Below, one piece after another: positions 9,801-16,379 of a stretch of DNA of 24,470 bases. The notes below the pieces were generated by a model, which saw only the letters and a list, made by a program, of their open reading frames with translations, did not search any database and had not been told where the DNA came from. The first letter of the stretch is position 1, and each line of letters starts with the position of its first letter. Position numbers and translations under genes: made by a program. Origin of the DNA: an uncultured Mogibacterium sp. (GTDB lineage: Bacteria; Bacillota_A; Clostridia; Peptostreptococcales; Anaerovoracaceae); NCBI RefSeq assembly GCF_938039775.1, contig NZ_CALHTQ010000088.1, positions 1 through 24,470 of the forward strand, read 5' to 3'.

Positions 9801-10170
9801 GGATGTTTCAGCTAAGATTGATGACGCCAAGGACGTGGACACAGTGGTAGAGGGTGAGCTCAAAAAGGATATGACTCTAAATGGTCTCTGTGTCGATGAA
9901 AAGGATATCATAGACGAAATGCCAAGTTCGCTACTCGGAAATAAAAAGATGATCATAGCTCGTGAGTTATTCGAGAGTATTGAGCAAGATGTGCGTCAGT
10001 CAATTCACGATATCAGTGAGCAGATTGTCGCAGGTGATGTAAGTATATCGCCGACAAAGAAGAGGACTATGAGCGACACCAAGGGAGAGTGCACATACTG
10101 TAGTTACAATTCAATCTGCAGGTTTGATGTAACGTATAAAGGAAACAAGTATAGGAAAGTAGATGGGTAA
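6895..10170 (+). CDS. addB: AddB-type helicase-nuclease subunit (AddAB recombination)
   Basis: The AddB subunit of the AddAB complex, which resects double-strand breaks for homologous recombination. It has 1091 residues, within the family range. The C-terminal nuclease has GKIDR at 908-912 and the catalytic IIDYKTG with Asp925 and Lys927. Four cysteines fit the iron-sulfur staple of the family: Cys770 in NHCPF and Cys1066, 1069 and 1075 in a C-x2-C-x5-C cluster at the C-terminus. The central part has the inactivated helicase fold (IYELIRDKGYRMNDIAVIC). The N-terminus is odd: where family members carry a GRAGSGK-like Walker A, this protein reads ARECMNKEK. No addA follows; the next gene overlaps its end by 8 bases. 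The ATG at 6895 has GAGGGA about five bases upstream. Confidence 0.9.
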   Translation: MLNLFMARECMNKEKFIYENIHGKTYVLVPNQYTLVAEEQALKYTGSACLLDIEILSLNRLGQRIMAEHGKENIDILDQYGRHMLLYKIIKSNKDELEVFKSAADQSGFVDMVNDFIADFKQQDCSLDELELVIDADSSNELLAHKLRELKLIIDEYETEIEGKYIDSEDYISMYVSLIGESELLDGHEVWVYGFDTLAPKSMDALVEMAKHIDVNLMVNVSDFDLDINLVAALSSRAATAGVEISKEYVSEDYRAYGRETLDYLEQNLFRTVSNSRESVLSRPDEKTINEDVKLVECANPFYEAESAASYIYELIRDKGYRMNDIAVICNDDSSRQPIIRRTFEEYGIPLFVDSRRTITDSMAARFIVSLLEFVLHGYRTSALFVMLKTELTSISREAVEELENYARNYKIRGSMWTREFKYGHFDYTDEEFERLESTRSYIMEQVKKLSDIAERSGTVNEFVFDLIKILEEEWNLPGRLEAVSETQALGGYNEEAQNTAQSYEACVKVLEQLATILGEETFDKGGFEELVQLYRKGLESVDIGIIPPALDGIIMGSMIRTRPGPLKAMVVLAANEGVLPMEPASEGIFSIDEKEFFKEHNFPIGHLDELKMTEENVAMYRLISKPYERLYISWSLSDSEGQDCKPSSLVDAFRAALPSIKVNKDIISSGLDMNVINNPKTAMRHLLNYLKGKKSEEHTPDEKKAKMITDSIIAWYRANEPKVLEVALKAARDDNSAAPISSAMAERLFAGVDGEFSFSPTRIENFNHCPFKHFVSYGLRPREDREFSGASREIGDIYHECIMKVSKKLETEGLWGSILDEEIDTLVRETLTEIAGDYRDGLFVADGREQYRLERVARVCTRVAGNLAEQMRLGKVEKSFFEEEFKRGKMFAPIELEIDGKKIYIEGKIDRVDVFEGGDIRIIDYKTGTDKVNIEQMRCGYKMQLMVYMQGAKSEDRKPAGVFYYNIKDVSAKIDDAKDVDTVVEGELKKDMTLNGLCVDEKDIIDEMPSSLLGNKKMIIARELFESIEQDVRQSIHDISEQIVAGDVSISPTKKRTMSDTKGECTYCSYNSICRFDVTYKGNKYRKVDG

Positions 10171-10975
10171 ATTAAAGGTTGCATCTATCGGTAGTAGTAG
10201 CTCCGGTAATGCGTATATCGTTTCAGATGGTAATACGAGGCTTATTCTCGATGTCGGACTTACTGCAAAGCGCATAAAGGAAGGCCTTGCAGAATGCAGA
10301 CTCAGCCCTGAGGATATCCAAGGAATCTTCGTTACGCACGAGCATGTTGACCATGTAAAGAGCATCAGGGCCATTTCAAAGGCCTGTGGCAACGCATCTG
10401 TGTATACATCACGAGGAACGGTGAGCAGCTGTGATAAATTTGAATATGTAAAGCCTGAACAGCTGAAGTACATGGCGTCGCAGGATATGGTGAGAATCGG
10501 TGACATCTGTGTAAAGGCATTTTCGCTTTCGCACGATGCCTGCGAACCGTTAGGATTTAGTTTTATTGCAGATGGTGAACAATTATCGGTGACGACTGAT
10601 ACTGGGATAGTGACAGATGAAATTGCCGAAGAATTGGCTAGTGCAGACTCCCTTGTATTTGAAGCAAATCATGAGGAAAGTATCCTACAGATGGGAGATT
10701 ATCCATATTCGCTAAAACGAAGAATACTCGGGGATTACGGTCATCTATCTAATGTGACAAGTGGGATTTCCTTAGCAAGGGGGCTACTGGCTCGTAAGGA
10801 AGCAGGGCTATTGAGCAGTGAGCAGCGCATTATGCTTGCACACCTTAGCTCGCAGAATAACACGCCAGATACCGCATTGCTTACAGTAAAGAATATTTTG
10901 GATGAAAACGAGCTCTGTCAAGGAAGTGATTATACGCTTAAGGTGGCGGCAAAGGATAGGCTCACGACACTTTAA
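10163..10975 (+). CDS. MBL-fold metallo-hydrolase, WalJ/YycJ-like
   Basis: A 270-residue metallo-beta-lactamase-fold hydrolase. The opening IGSSSSGNAYIV and LILDVGLTAKRI, then THEHVDH with metal-binding His59, His61, Asp63 and His64, are typical of the YycJ/WalJ group. Further metal ligands are plausible in FSLSHDA and TTDTGIV, and HLS near residue 230 closes the site. In low-GC Gram-positives the relatives sit in the walRK operon or beside rlmH and are thought to be exonuclease-like proteins linking replication and cell-wall control; no walRK genes are here. It overlaps addB by 8 bases and is 29 bases before rlmH. The pairing with rlmH resembles the conserved yycJ-htrA-rlmH region of Firmicutes, here without htrA. 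Confidence 0.85.
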   Translation: MGKLKVASIGSSSSGNAYIVSDGNTRLILDVGLTAKRIKEGLAECRLSPEDIQGIFVTHEHVDHVKSIRAISKACGNASVYTSRGTVSSCDKFEYVKPEQLKYMASQDMVRIGDICVKAFSLSHDACEPLGFSFIADGEQLSVTTDTGIVTDEIAEELASADSLVFEANHEESILQMGDYPYSLKRRILGDYGHLSNVTSGISLARGLLARKEAGLLSSEQRIMLAHLSSQNNTPDTALLTVKNILDENELCQGSDYTLKVAAKDRLTTL

Positions 10976-11004
10976 GGACGGTAGTAAAAATCATAGGGAG
11001 CTAT

Positions 11005-11484
11005 ATGAAAGTAAGGATTATTTGCATAGGAAAACTCAAGGAGAAATATTGGAGTGCAGCAGTTGCTGAGTATAGTAAGCGAATTTCAGGCTATGCCAAC
11101 ATCGAGATTGTTGAGCTCAAGGAAAGCAAGCTACCTGCAAATCCATCGCCTGCCGATGAAGCGACGGTGCTCGTTCGCGAGGGAGAGAATATCCTCGGCA
11201 AGATAAAGGATAACGACTATGTTATAGCTATGGAGGTCGAAGGTAAACAGCTTGACTCTGTTGAGTTGTCTAAAAAAATCCAGTCTACTTTTGATAACAA
11301 GGCTTCTACTATAGATTTTATCATCGGTGGCAGCTTAGGACTTTCGGATGATGTCAAGAAGAGGGCGGACTATGGGCTGTCGTTTTCGAAGCTGACCTTC
11401 CCTCACCAAATGGCTAGGGTTATGCTGCTCGAACAGATATATCGTGCCTTTAAGATAAGTAATGGTGAGACGTATCATAAGTAA
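11005..11484 (+). CDS. rlmH: 23S rRNA (pseudouridine1915-N3)-methyltransferase RlmH
   Basis: Methylates N3 of the pseudouridine at position 1915 of 23S rRNA, using S-adenosylmethionine, on the assembled 70S ribosome. The protein has 159 residues, the family's standard length. MKVRIICIGKLKEKYW opens it, the SPOUT-type cofactor-binding loop is FIIGGSLGLSDDVKKRAD, and it ends in the hallmark MARVMLLEQIYRAFKI...ETYHK, where the C-terminal tail takes part in catalysis. AGGGAG at 10995-11000 is four bases before the ATG. It is the last plus-strand gene of the long secA-prfB-addB block. Confidence 0.97.
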   Translation: MKVRIICIGKLKEKYWSAAVAEYSKRISGYANIEIVELKESKLPANPSPADEATVLVREGENILGKIKDNDYVIAMEVEGKQLDSVELSKKIQSTFDNKASTIDFIIGGSLGLSDDVKKRADYGLSFSKLTFPHQMARVMLLEQIYRAFKISNGETYHK

Positions 11485-11490
11485 TTTGCA

Positions 11491-11508
11491 GTCACATATT
11501 GATGTGAC
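11491..11508 (+). other. Small perfect hairpin after rlmH
   Basis: A 7-bp perfect stem, GTCACAT with ATGTGAC around ATTG, begins six bases after the rlmH stop. No U-tract follows it. It may protect the mRNA 3' end, or it may be incidental; the true terminator appears to be the larger hairpin at 11572. Confidence 0.35.
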
Positions 11509-11571
11509 GTAGGTGCTTGGCACTTGCATACAATTGAGCAGAGACCGCAGTTCTACATGATACAAAAATAA

Positions 11572-11607
11572 ACAAGAATACCTCCACATTCGTGGAGGTA
11601 TTCTTGT
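11572..11607. terminator. Bidirectional terminator between rlmH and the DMT transporter
   Basis: A perfect 16-bp inverted repeat pairs 11572-11587 with 11592-11607 around a four-base loop ATTC. T-rich sequence follows on the plus strand (CTTTTGCTTT) and A-rich sequence precedes it (ACAAAAATAA), which gives a U-rich tail on the minus strand. It lies between two convergent genes and can end both transcripts. Confidence 0.85.
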
Positions 11608-11672
11608 ACTTTTGCTTTATACTTTGCGAACATTATGAGGGTTAGGGATATCTCGTAATGTCGTAAACAAAT

Positions 11673-12557
11673 TTAACATTCCGCTACTGGTTTCTTTAAC
11701 ATAGGTGCGATTGCTGGGATGACGATGCTTGTGAGTATGAGAGCTCCACCGATTAGCCCGTTAGTTCCGAGTCTCTCGTTCAAGAATATGTATCCTAGTA
11801 TCGCAGTTATTAGCGGATTGAACGCACAAAACAGTCCTGAAATTGCCGCTGATAATTTACTCTGTGCAACTGGCTGAAGTGTAAAACCAAAACAGGTGCA
11901 CACAATTGCGAGGAATATTATTACGCCCCATGCCTTAGGTGCAGTAGGAAAGCTAGGTCCTTCTGCAATCATCGCTACTACAAACGATGAAACACCTATA
12001 AATGCAACCTGTATTATCCCGAGCGTAAACGGATCATCGCGCTTTGAAAATCTATCAGTTGCTACAACCGCACAGGTGTATGCAAGTGCACTAAGTAAGC
12101 ATATAAATTCTCCAAGGGTTAAGCCAATGTGACCATCCTTGAGAGTTAGGAATCCAACTCCAGCAAGGGCAACAAGTGCACTGATGATTACAGATGCATT
12201 TGGAATTTTTCTAATCAGCAATGCATCGACTAATGGCACGAAGATAATCGCGGTGTTCTCGAGGAAAGATGTCGTCGAGGAATTAGTCATCTTGAGTCCG
12301 ATTAATTCAGTAGTCATCGTTAGCAAGAAGAAAAATCCGATTATTGAGCCATGGATGATTACCTGCTTATCTACCTTCTTAATATTTTTACGGAAGATAA
12401 ACAGCAGGATAATAGCCGCAAGTGGGAAGCGGTAGCCGTTCAGAGTGAGCGGCCCCATATAAGATAGACCAGTTGTCGCGAAGAGTAGCGAGGTTGCACG
12501 CAGCGAAATTACTGTAAATAACAGTATCATCGCACGATTTCTTTTCTTCGCATCCAC
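11673..12557 (-). CDS. EamA/DMT superfamily transporter
   Basis: An inner-membrane permease of the drug/metabolite transporter superfamily, 294 residues, with about ten hydrophobic segments in two EamA repeats. The first repeat begins ILLFTVISLRATSLLFATTG and contains YRFPLAAIILL; the second ends with the typical FLNERLGTNGLIGGALIL segment. The substrate cannot be told from sequence; relatives export amino acids, nucleosides or other metabolites. The start is a GTG at 12555-12557, with a minus-strand GGTGA six bases upstream; an internal ATG nine codons later is the alternative. A LysR-type regulator is transcribed divergently 153 bp away and probably controls it. Confidence 0.88.
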   Translation of the reverse strand: MDAKKRNRAMILLFTVISLRATSLLFATTGLSYMGPLTLNGYRFPLAAIILLFIFRKNIKKVDKQVIIHGSIIGFFFLLTMTTELIGLKMTNSSTTSFLENTAIIFVPLVDALLIRKIPNASVIISALVALAGVGFLTLKDGHIGLTLGEFICLLSALAYTCAVVATDRFSKRDDPFTLGIIQVAFIGVSSFVVAMIAEGPSFPTAPKAWGVIIFLAIVCTCFGFTLQPVAQSKLSAAISGLFCAFNPLITAILGYIFLNERLGTNGLIGGALILTSIVIPAIAPMLKKPVAEC

Positions 12558-12599
12558 TTTAGATCACCCACTTTCTTTATGTATAACTGATGTGCTTAA

Positions 12600-12605
12600 A
12601 TTATA
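12600..12605 (-). promoter_or_regulatory. Candidate -10 element of the DMT transporter
   Basis: On the minus strand this reads TATAAT, about 45 bases before the GTG start. The -35 region about 17 bases further upstream is not consensus and coincides with one copy of a direct repeat (12621-12632), which would fit activator-dependent control. Confidence 0.4.
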
Positions 12606-12611
12606 ATAAAA

Positions 12612-12671
12612 AAAGTATTTTGATAAAATCGCTAAATAATCAAGCTTGTTGTGATAAAATAGCAATACTTT
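12612..12671. promoter_or_regulatory. Probable LysR-type operator region with spaced repeats
   Basis: Two near-identical 12-mers, TGATAAAATCGC at 12621-12632 and TGATAAAATAGC at 12652-12663, are 31 bp apart, about three helical turns. They are framed by a perfect inverted repeat, AAAGTATT (12612-12619) and AATACTTT (12664-12671). The arrangement sits between the divergent DMT transporter and LysR genes, where such regulators bind their own promoter and the target promoter. The sequence is AT-rich, so part may be chance. Confidence 0.5.
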
Positions 12672-12710
12672 AATTGTGATACTTTTACATTAAAACAAAG
12701 GAGTTTAACT

Positions 12711-13622
12711 ATGGAAGTTGAGAAGGTTAAAGCGCTGCTTCGTTCGCTGGAGCTTGGAAACATGTCCTCGGCTGCTACCGAGCTTGGATACACACCTTCG
12801 GGAATCAGCCGTATGATGGCATCTCTAGAAGAAGAAACTGGGGTACGTCTTGTAAATAGAAATAGAAACGGCATCTCGCCAACTCATGAATGTAAGCAGC
12901 TTCTGCCTAGCTTAACGGCACTTGTCAATTCAGCAAGTCATCTTGAGCAGAACATCGCAGAAATCTGCGGAGTTATAACAGGTGAGGTTCGTGTTGCGAC
13001 TGCATACTCGACTTATTACAAGTTTCTAACGGATTTAATAAAGGATTTCTGTGCAAAATATCCAGGTATAGCCGTTGATCTTACAGCTGGACGAAGCTCA
13101 GCACTCATGACAGAGCTTGAACATGATGAACTGGACTTTTGCCTTATCAGCCACCGAAAGGGTTCATGCGAATGGATTCATCTTCTCGATGACCCATTTT
13201 ATATATGGGTACCAAATGATCATCCAGCAGTAGCTGACGGTGTTTATGACATACACAGAATCTATGATGATAGTTACATCGACCTTTATCCGGGTAGGGA
13301 GAGCGACGGGTCTATGATGTTTAAGTCGTATGACATCAACCCTCCAATAAGATACAAAACTTCGGATGCTTTTGCCGCATATTCGATGGTTGAGGCAGGG
13401 TTAGGCGTAACCACAGTGAATGGAGTCTCTATAAATCAATGGAATGGTGACGTCGCGGCACTTCCGATTTCTCCAAGCTATAATGTACCTATAGGTATTG
13501 CGGTTCCTAAAACAGGACGTATTTCGCCCGCTGCTAAGAAATTTAGAGATTTTGCACTTGTATTTTTTTCGGAACACAAGTGTGAGATGATGGAAATTAT
13601 TAATGATAGTGATAAAAAATAG
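12711..13622 (+). CDS. LysR family transcriptional regulator
   Basis: A DNA-binding regulator of 303 residues, the usual LysR length. The N-terminal winged helix-turn-helix covers about residues 1-60 (MSSAATELGYTPSGISRMMASLEEETGVRLVNR), and the substrate-binding-like effector domain starts near VRVATAYSTYYKFLTDLIKDF at about 95. The effector is unknown. AAAGGAG at 12696-12702 sets the ATG at 12711. The divergent arrangement with an EamA transporter is a common regulator-target pair, so the likely job is to switch on that exporter when its substrate builds up. No terminator is clear between it and the following small gene. Confidence 0.9.
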   Translation: MEVEKVKALLRSLELGNMSSAATELGYTPSGISRMMASLEEETGVRLVNRNRNGISPTHECKQLLPSLTALVNSASHLEQNIAEICGVITGEVRVATAYSTYYKFLTDLIKDFCAKYPGIAVDLTAGRSSALMTELEHDELDFCLISHRKGSCEWIHLLDDPFYIWVPNDHPAVADGVYDIHRIYDDSYIDLYPGRESDGSMMFKSYDINPPIRYKTSDAFAAYSMVEAGLGVTTVNGVSINQWNGDVAALPISPSYNVPIGIAVPKTGRISPAAKKFRDFALVFFSEHKCEMMEIINDSDKK

Positions 13623-13629
13623 TTAAACT

Positions 13630-13681
13630 AATATCGACAAGACACAATATCGACAGATATGATATATGGCATACTTATTAT
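13630..13681 (+). promoter_or_regulatory. Possible promoter region of the small membrane protein
   Basis: An 11-base near-repeat, AATATCGACA at 13630-13639 and 13646-13655, precedes AT-rich TACTTATTATATA. TCGACA at 13650-13655 could act as a -35 with TACTTA or TATTAT as -10, but spacing and sequence are only fair. Confidence 0.3.
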
Positions 13682-13700
13682 ATATAGTGGAGGCATTTGA

Positions 13701-13883
13701 ATGAGTAAAAAGTATAATAAGACTGGTAATACATCAGCTGAGAAGAATATAAAACATGTATTTAAGGCAGATAAGCCACATAGAAACAGAAGAGATAGGT
13801 TGGCCAGAATAATGGCTATATTGATGATTATCCTCATGGTTGGCTTTTCGTTTATTACTGCAGGCATATTTCTTTTAGATTAG
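13701..13883 (+). CDS. Small single-pass membrane protein, 60 aa
   Basis: I do not recognise a firm family. The first 35 residues are hydrophilic and very basic (KK, HRNRRDRLAR), followed by one strong membrane helix at about 36-58 (IMAILMIILMVGFSFITAGIF) and a terminal Asp. By the positive-inside rule the N-terminus is cytoplasmic. It resembles DUF4044-like small proteins of Firmicutes in layout only. A good GGAGG at 13689-13693, seven bases from the ATG, plus its own downstream terminator argue that it is really expressed. It lies between the lysR gene and the V-ATPase operon with no obvious functional link to either. Confidence 0.72.
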   Translation: MSKKYNKTGNTSAEKNIKHVFKADKPHRNRRDRLARIMAILMIILMVGFSFITAGIFLLD

Positions 13884-13938
13884 AATATAATTAAATAGAC
13901 AAAAAATTGTGTAAAAATTGGTTGGATTATATTCCATG

Positions 13939-13971
13939 ACAAGGCTTTGACAAGCCAAAGCCTTGTTTTTT
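13939..13971 (+). terminator. Rho-independent terminator after the small membrane protein gene
   Basis: A perfect 11-bp stem (ACAAGGCTTTG with CAAAGCCTTGT, 13939-13949 and 13956-13966) around a six-base loop is followed by a T6 run. It lies 55 bases after the small gene's stop and just before the V-ATPase promoter. Confidence 0.9.
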
Positions 13972-13984
13972 GCCCTTTTCTGGT

Positions 13985-14013
13985 TTGTAAAGAATTTTAA
14001 TGAGTGATATAAT
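13985..14013 (+). promoter_or_regulatory. V-ATPase operon promoter (extended -10)
   Basis: TTGTAA at 13985-13990 and a perfect TATAAT at 14008-14013 are 17 bp apart, and TG at 14005-14006 makes an extended -10. Transcription should start near 14020, leaving a leader of about 64 nt. The leader holds GTCCT (14028-14032) complementary to AGGAC (14064-14068) just ahead of the ribosome binding site. Confidence 0.8.
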
Positions 14014-14070
14014 CCAAGTTAAATCAAGTCCTATATGATTTTAGGCCTTTTGGCTAATTTTACAGGACAG

Positions 14071-14076
14071 AAAGGA
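14071..14076 (+). promoter_or_regulatory. Ribosome binding site deciding the ntpF-like start
   Basis: AAAGGA ends one base before an ATG at 14078 but seven bases before a second in-frame ATG at 14084. The spacing favours 14084. Confidence 0.7.
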
Positions 14077-14083
14077 TATGCTT

Positions 14084-14410
14084 ATGTCGATAGCAGGTAT
14101 TGAAAAGGTTAGAGAAGCTGAGACGAAAGCAGCACAGATTAAGAAATCATCTGAAGAAGCTGCAGCTCAGATTATAGCTGACGGCAAGAAAGAATCTAAA
14201 ATTCTGCTCGAAGATGCTGACAGAAGAGGTAACGAAGCTTACAAGGCTACGATTGCATCTGCTGAGGCGAAGGCAGAGGCGCTCTATCAGGAGAAGATAG
14301 ATGCTGAAACCGCTGCGTGTGAGCAACTTAAGACTACAGCTAGAGAGAATCTCTCGCAAGCAGCTTCAGCAATCGTCGGAAAGGTAGTGGGTACTTATGG
14401 CAACGATTAA
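14084..14410 (+). CDS. ntpF: V-type ATPase subunit G/H-like coiled coil
   Basis: A peripheral-stalk subunit that pairs with subunit E to hold the catalytic head against the membrane part. It has 108 residues from the preferred ATG (two more if the upstream ATG is used). The sequence is almost wholly charged and alanine-rich with a long coiled-coil pattern (KVREAETKAAQIKKSSEEAA), as in NtpF of E. hirae and AhaH of archaea. The assignment rests on composition and on its place first in the operon, where ntpF sits in E. hirae. Its end overlaps the subunit I gene by 14 bases. Confidence 0.82.
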   Translation: MSIAGIEKVREAETKAAQIKKSSEEAAAQIIADGKKESKILLEDADRRGNEAYKATIASAEAKAEALYQEKIDAETAACEQLKTTARENLSQAASAIVGKVVGTYGND

Positions 14411-16379
14411 AATGAAAAAGTTGTCCGTCATAGGTATGAACGATGAGAAGCAGGTGCTGATTAAAGAGCTCATGGATCTCGGTGTTGTCGAAGTTACTAA
14501 ACCGGAAGACAAGCTTCAAAGCGAAGAGTGGACAAAGCTTGTAGTGAAGGATGGTGACGAAACTGCGTTAGCAGAGTTCGACAAGAAAATCTCAGCTGCT
14601 GACTCGGCGTTGTCACTACTAGATAGGTATGACAGCAGCAAGAAGCCGATGTTCCCAGCCCGCAGGGTTGTGACAGAGACCGAGTATGGCGAGATTTTAA
14701 GTAAAGAGAAGGAGTTTGAGGAGGAAGTAAGTCGCTTAAATGAGTATGGAAGTGCAATTGCTGAGGCTTATAGCAAGGCGAACTCTGCGGAGATACTCAA
14801 GTTATCACTTGAGCCATGGAGAGCTTATGAACTTCCAATCGAGCTCACTGAGACAGGATGTCTAAGCATACGCATCGGACTTATGCCGCTGACTACGGAC
14901 GTTCAAGAAGTTGAGAAGGAGCTGGAGACTGAAGGATTATCCTCAGTTGTACAGTGCGTTCACAAGGATAAGGAACAGATGTACGTTAGTGCATGGTATT
15001 TCAGAGATGATGAAGATGCGGTGCTCGAAATAATCAAGCGCTATGGCTTTACACTCGCTCCGATTGCTGAGCTCGAAGGCACAGCAGAGGAGAATATCGC
15101 TAGAGCAGAGCAGGCAATTGCAGACGCTAATAGCGAGAGAGAAGCTCTTGAACTTAAGGTCAAAGAGATGGAGGGATCCAGAGCAAATGTCGAGTGTTAC
15201 CACGATATCATGGTAATCAGCCGTGATAGAGCATTCGTTCGCAGCAGACTTCTCACGACAGATGAGACGTTCACCTTTGATGGATGGACACCAAAATTCG
15301 CCTCCAGCAAGGTTGAGAAATTGCTGGAAAAATTCACATGTTGGTACGAGCTGACAGAACCCGAAGAGGAAGACGATGTTCCGGTGCGCCTACAGAACAA
15401 GAAGTTCTTTGCACCTATCGAATTCATCACGGAGATGTACTCGTTACCTAACTGGAAAGAAATTGATCCGACATCGATTTTCTCGATATTCTATATCATA
15501 TTCTTCGGAATTATGTTCGGAGACGTGGGATATGGAATCATCTTGTGCGTAATGTCGGTTTATGCACTTAAGAAGAACAAGCTGTACGAGGGAGGCGTAT
15601 ATAAGCTTCTGAACGTACTCTTCTACAGTGGACTATCCAGTATATTCTGGGGTATCATGTTCGGAAGTTTCTTCGGAGACCTCATCCCCGTAGTGGCAAA
15701 GACGTTCTTCGGCAAGACAGTAGTTATTAATCCACTATGGCTGGATCCAGCTAAATCTCCGATGATATTCCTCGTATTCTCGTGCGGACTCGGTGTTATA
15801 CACCTTTTCGTAGGAATGGGAATCAAGGCGTACCAGCAGTTAAGGGACGGGAAGTTTCTCGATGCGTGTAAGGATGTATTTGCTTGGTACCTGATAGTTG
15901 TTGGAATCATCCTATTGTTATTCGGAGCTAAGATTGCTCCTGGAGCACCAGGTGTTGGCAAGATTATGGCAATTGTAGGTGTTATAGCAGCGATAGTACT
16001 TCCGTTCATAACTAATGAAGGAGTGACTAAGGGACTTGGTATCTGGGACATCTACAGTGGATTAACAGGAAATCTGTCCGATATACTCTCGTATTCGAGA
16101 CTTCTCGGACTTGGACTTGCTTCTACATCAATCGCTCAGGTATTTAACTTCCTGGCTTCGATGGGAGGCAAAAGTGTAGTCGGTGTGGTTATGTTCCTCG
16201 TAATCGGAATTCTGGGACACACACTCAACTTCGGAATCAACGCTCTGGGAGCATTTGTTCACTCCTGCAGACTTCAGTATGTAGAGTTTTTCGGTAGATT
16301 CTACGAAGGTGAAGGCAGGGCATTTGAACCACTAAGCAGGGATACGAAGTATATTAATGTAATTAAGGAGGCAAAATAA
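14397..16379 (+). CDS. ntpI: V-type ATPase subunit I (a subunit)
   Basis: The membrane stator that forms the two ion half-channels against the K ring, 660 residues. The N-terminal half (to about 340) is cytosolic, with alpha-beta and coiled-coil parts that bind the peripheral stalks. The C-terminal half has seven or eight hydrophobic segments, starting at IFSIFYIIFFGIMFGDVGYG. The essential arginine expected in the penultimate helix is Arg568 in LSYSRLLGLGLA. The ending with RLQYVEFFGRFYEGEGRAF is a family hallmark. The start overlaps the previous gene by 14 bases, and its stop overlaps the K gene's ATG by one base (TAATG), so the genes are translationally coupled. Confidence 0.96.
   Translation: MATIKMKKLSVIGMNDEKQVLIKELMDLGVVEVTKPEDKLQSEEWTKLVVKDGDETALAEFDKKISAADSALSLLDRYDSSKKPMFPARRVVTETEYGEILSKEKEFEEEVSRLNEYGSAIAEAYSKANSAEILKLSLEPWRAYELPIELTETGCLSIRIGLMPLTTDVQEVEKELETEGLSSVVQCVHKDKEQMYVSAWYFRDDEDAVLEIIKRYGFTLAPIAELEGTAEENIARAEQAIADANSEREALELKVKEMEGSRANVECYHDIMVISRDRAFVRSRLLTTDETFTFDGWTPKFASSKVEKLLEKFTCWYELTEPEEEDDVPVRLQNKKFFAPIEFITEMYSLPNWKEIDPTSIFSIFYIIFFGIMFGDVGYGIILCVMSVYALKKNKLYEGGVYKLLNVLFYSGLSSIFWGIMFGSFFGDLIPVVAKTFFGKTVVINPLWLDPAKSPMIFLVFSCGLGVIHLFVGMGIKAYQQLRDGKFLDACKDVFAWYLIVVGIILLLFGAKIAPGAPGVGKIMAIVGVIAAIVLPFITNEGVTKGLGIWDIYSGLTGNLSDILSYSRLLGLGLASTSIAQVFNFLASMGGKSVVGVVMFLVIGILGHTLNFGINALGAFVHSCRLQYVEFFGRFYEGEGRAFEPLSRDTKYINVIKEAK

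Noticed and set aside
10111..10506. 131-codon minus-strand open frame across the addB-walJ junction
   Set aside because: It overlaps two genes with clear catalytic motifs and has no independent support.
15623..16051. 142-codon minus-strand open frame inside the subunit I gene
   Set aside because: It is antisense to conserved membrane helices of subunit I, and its composition is what that codon use would give by chance.
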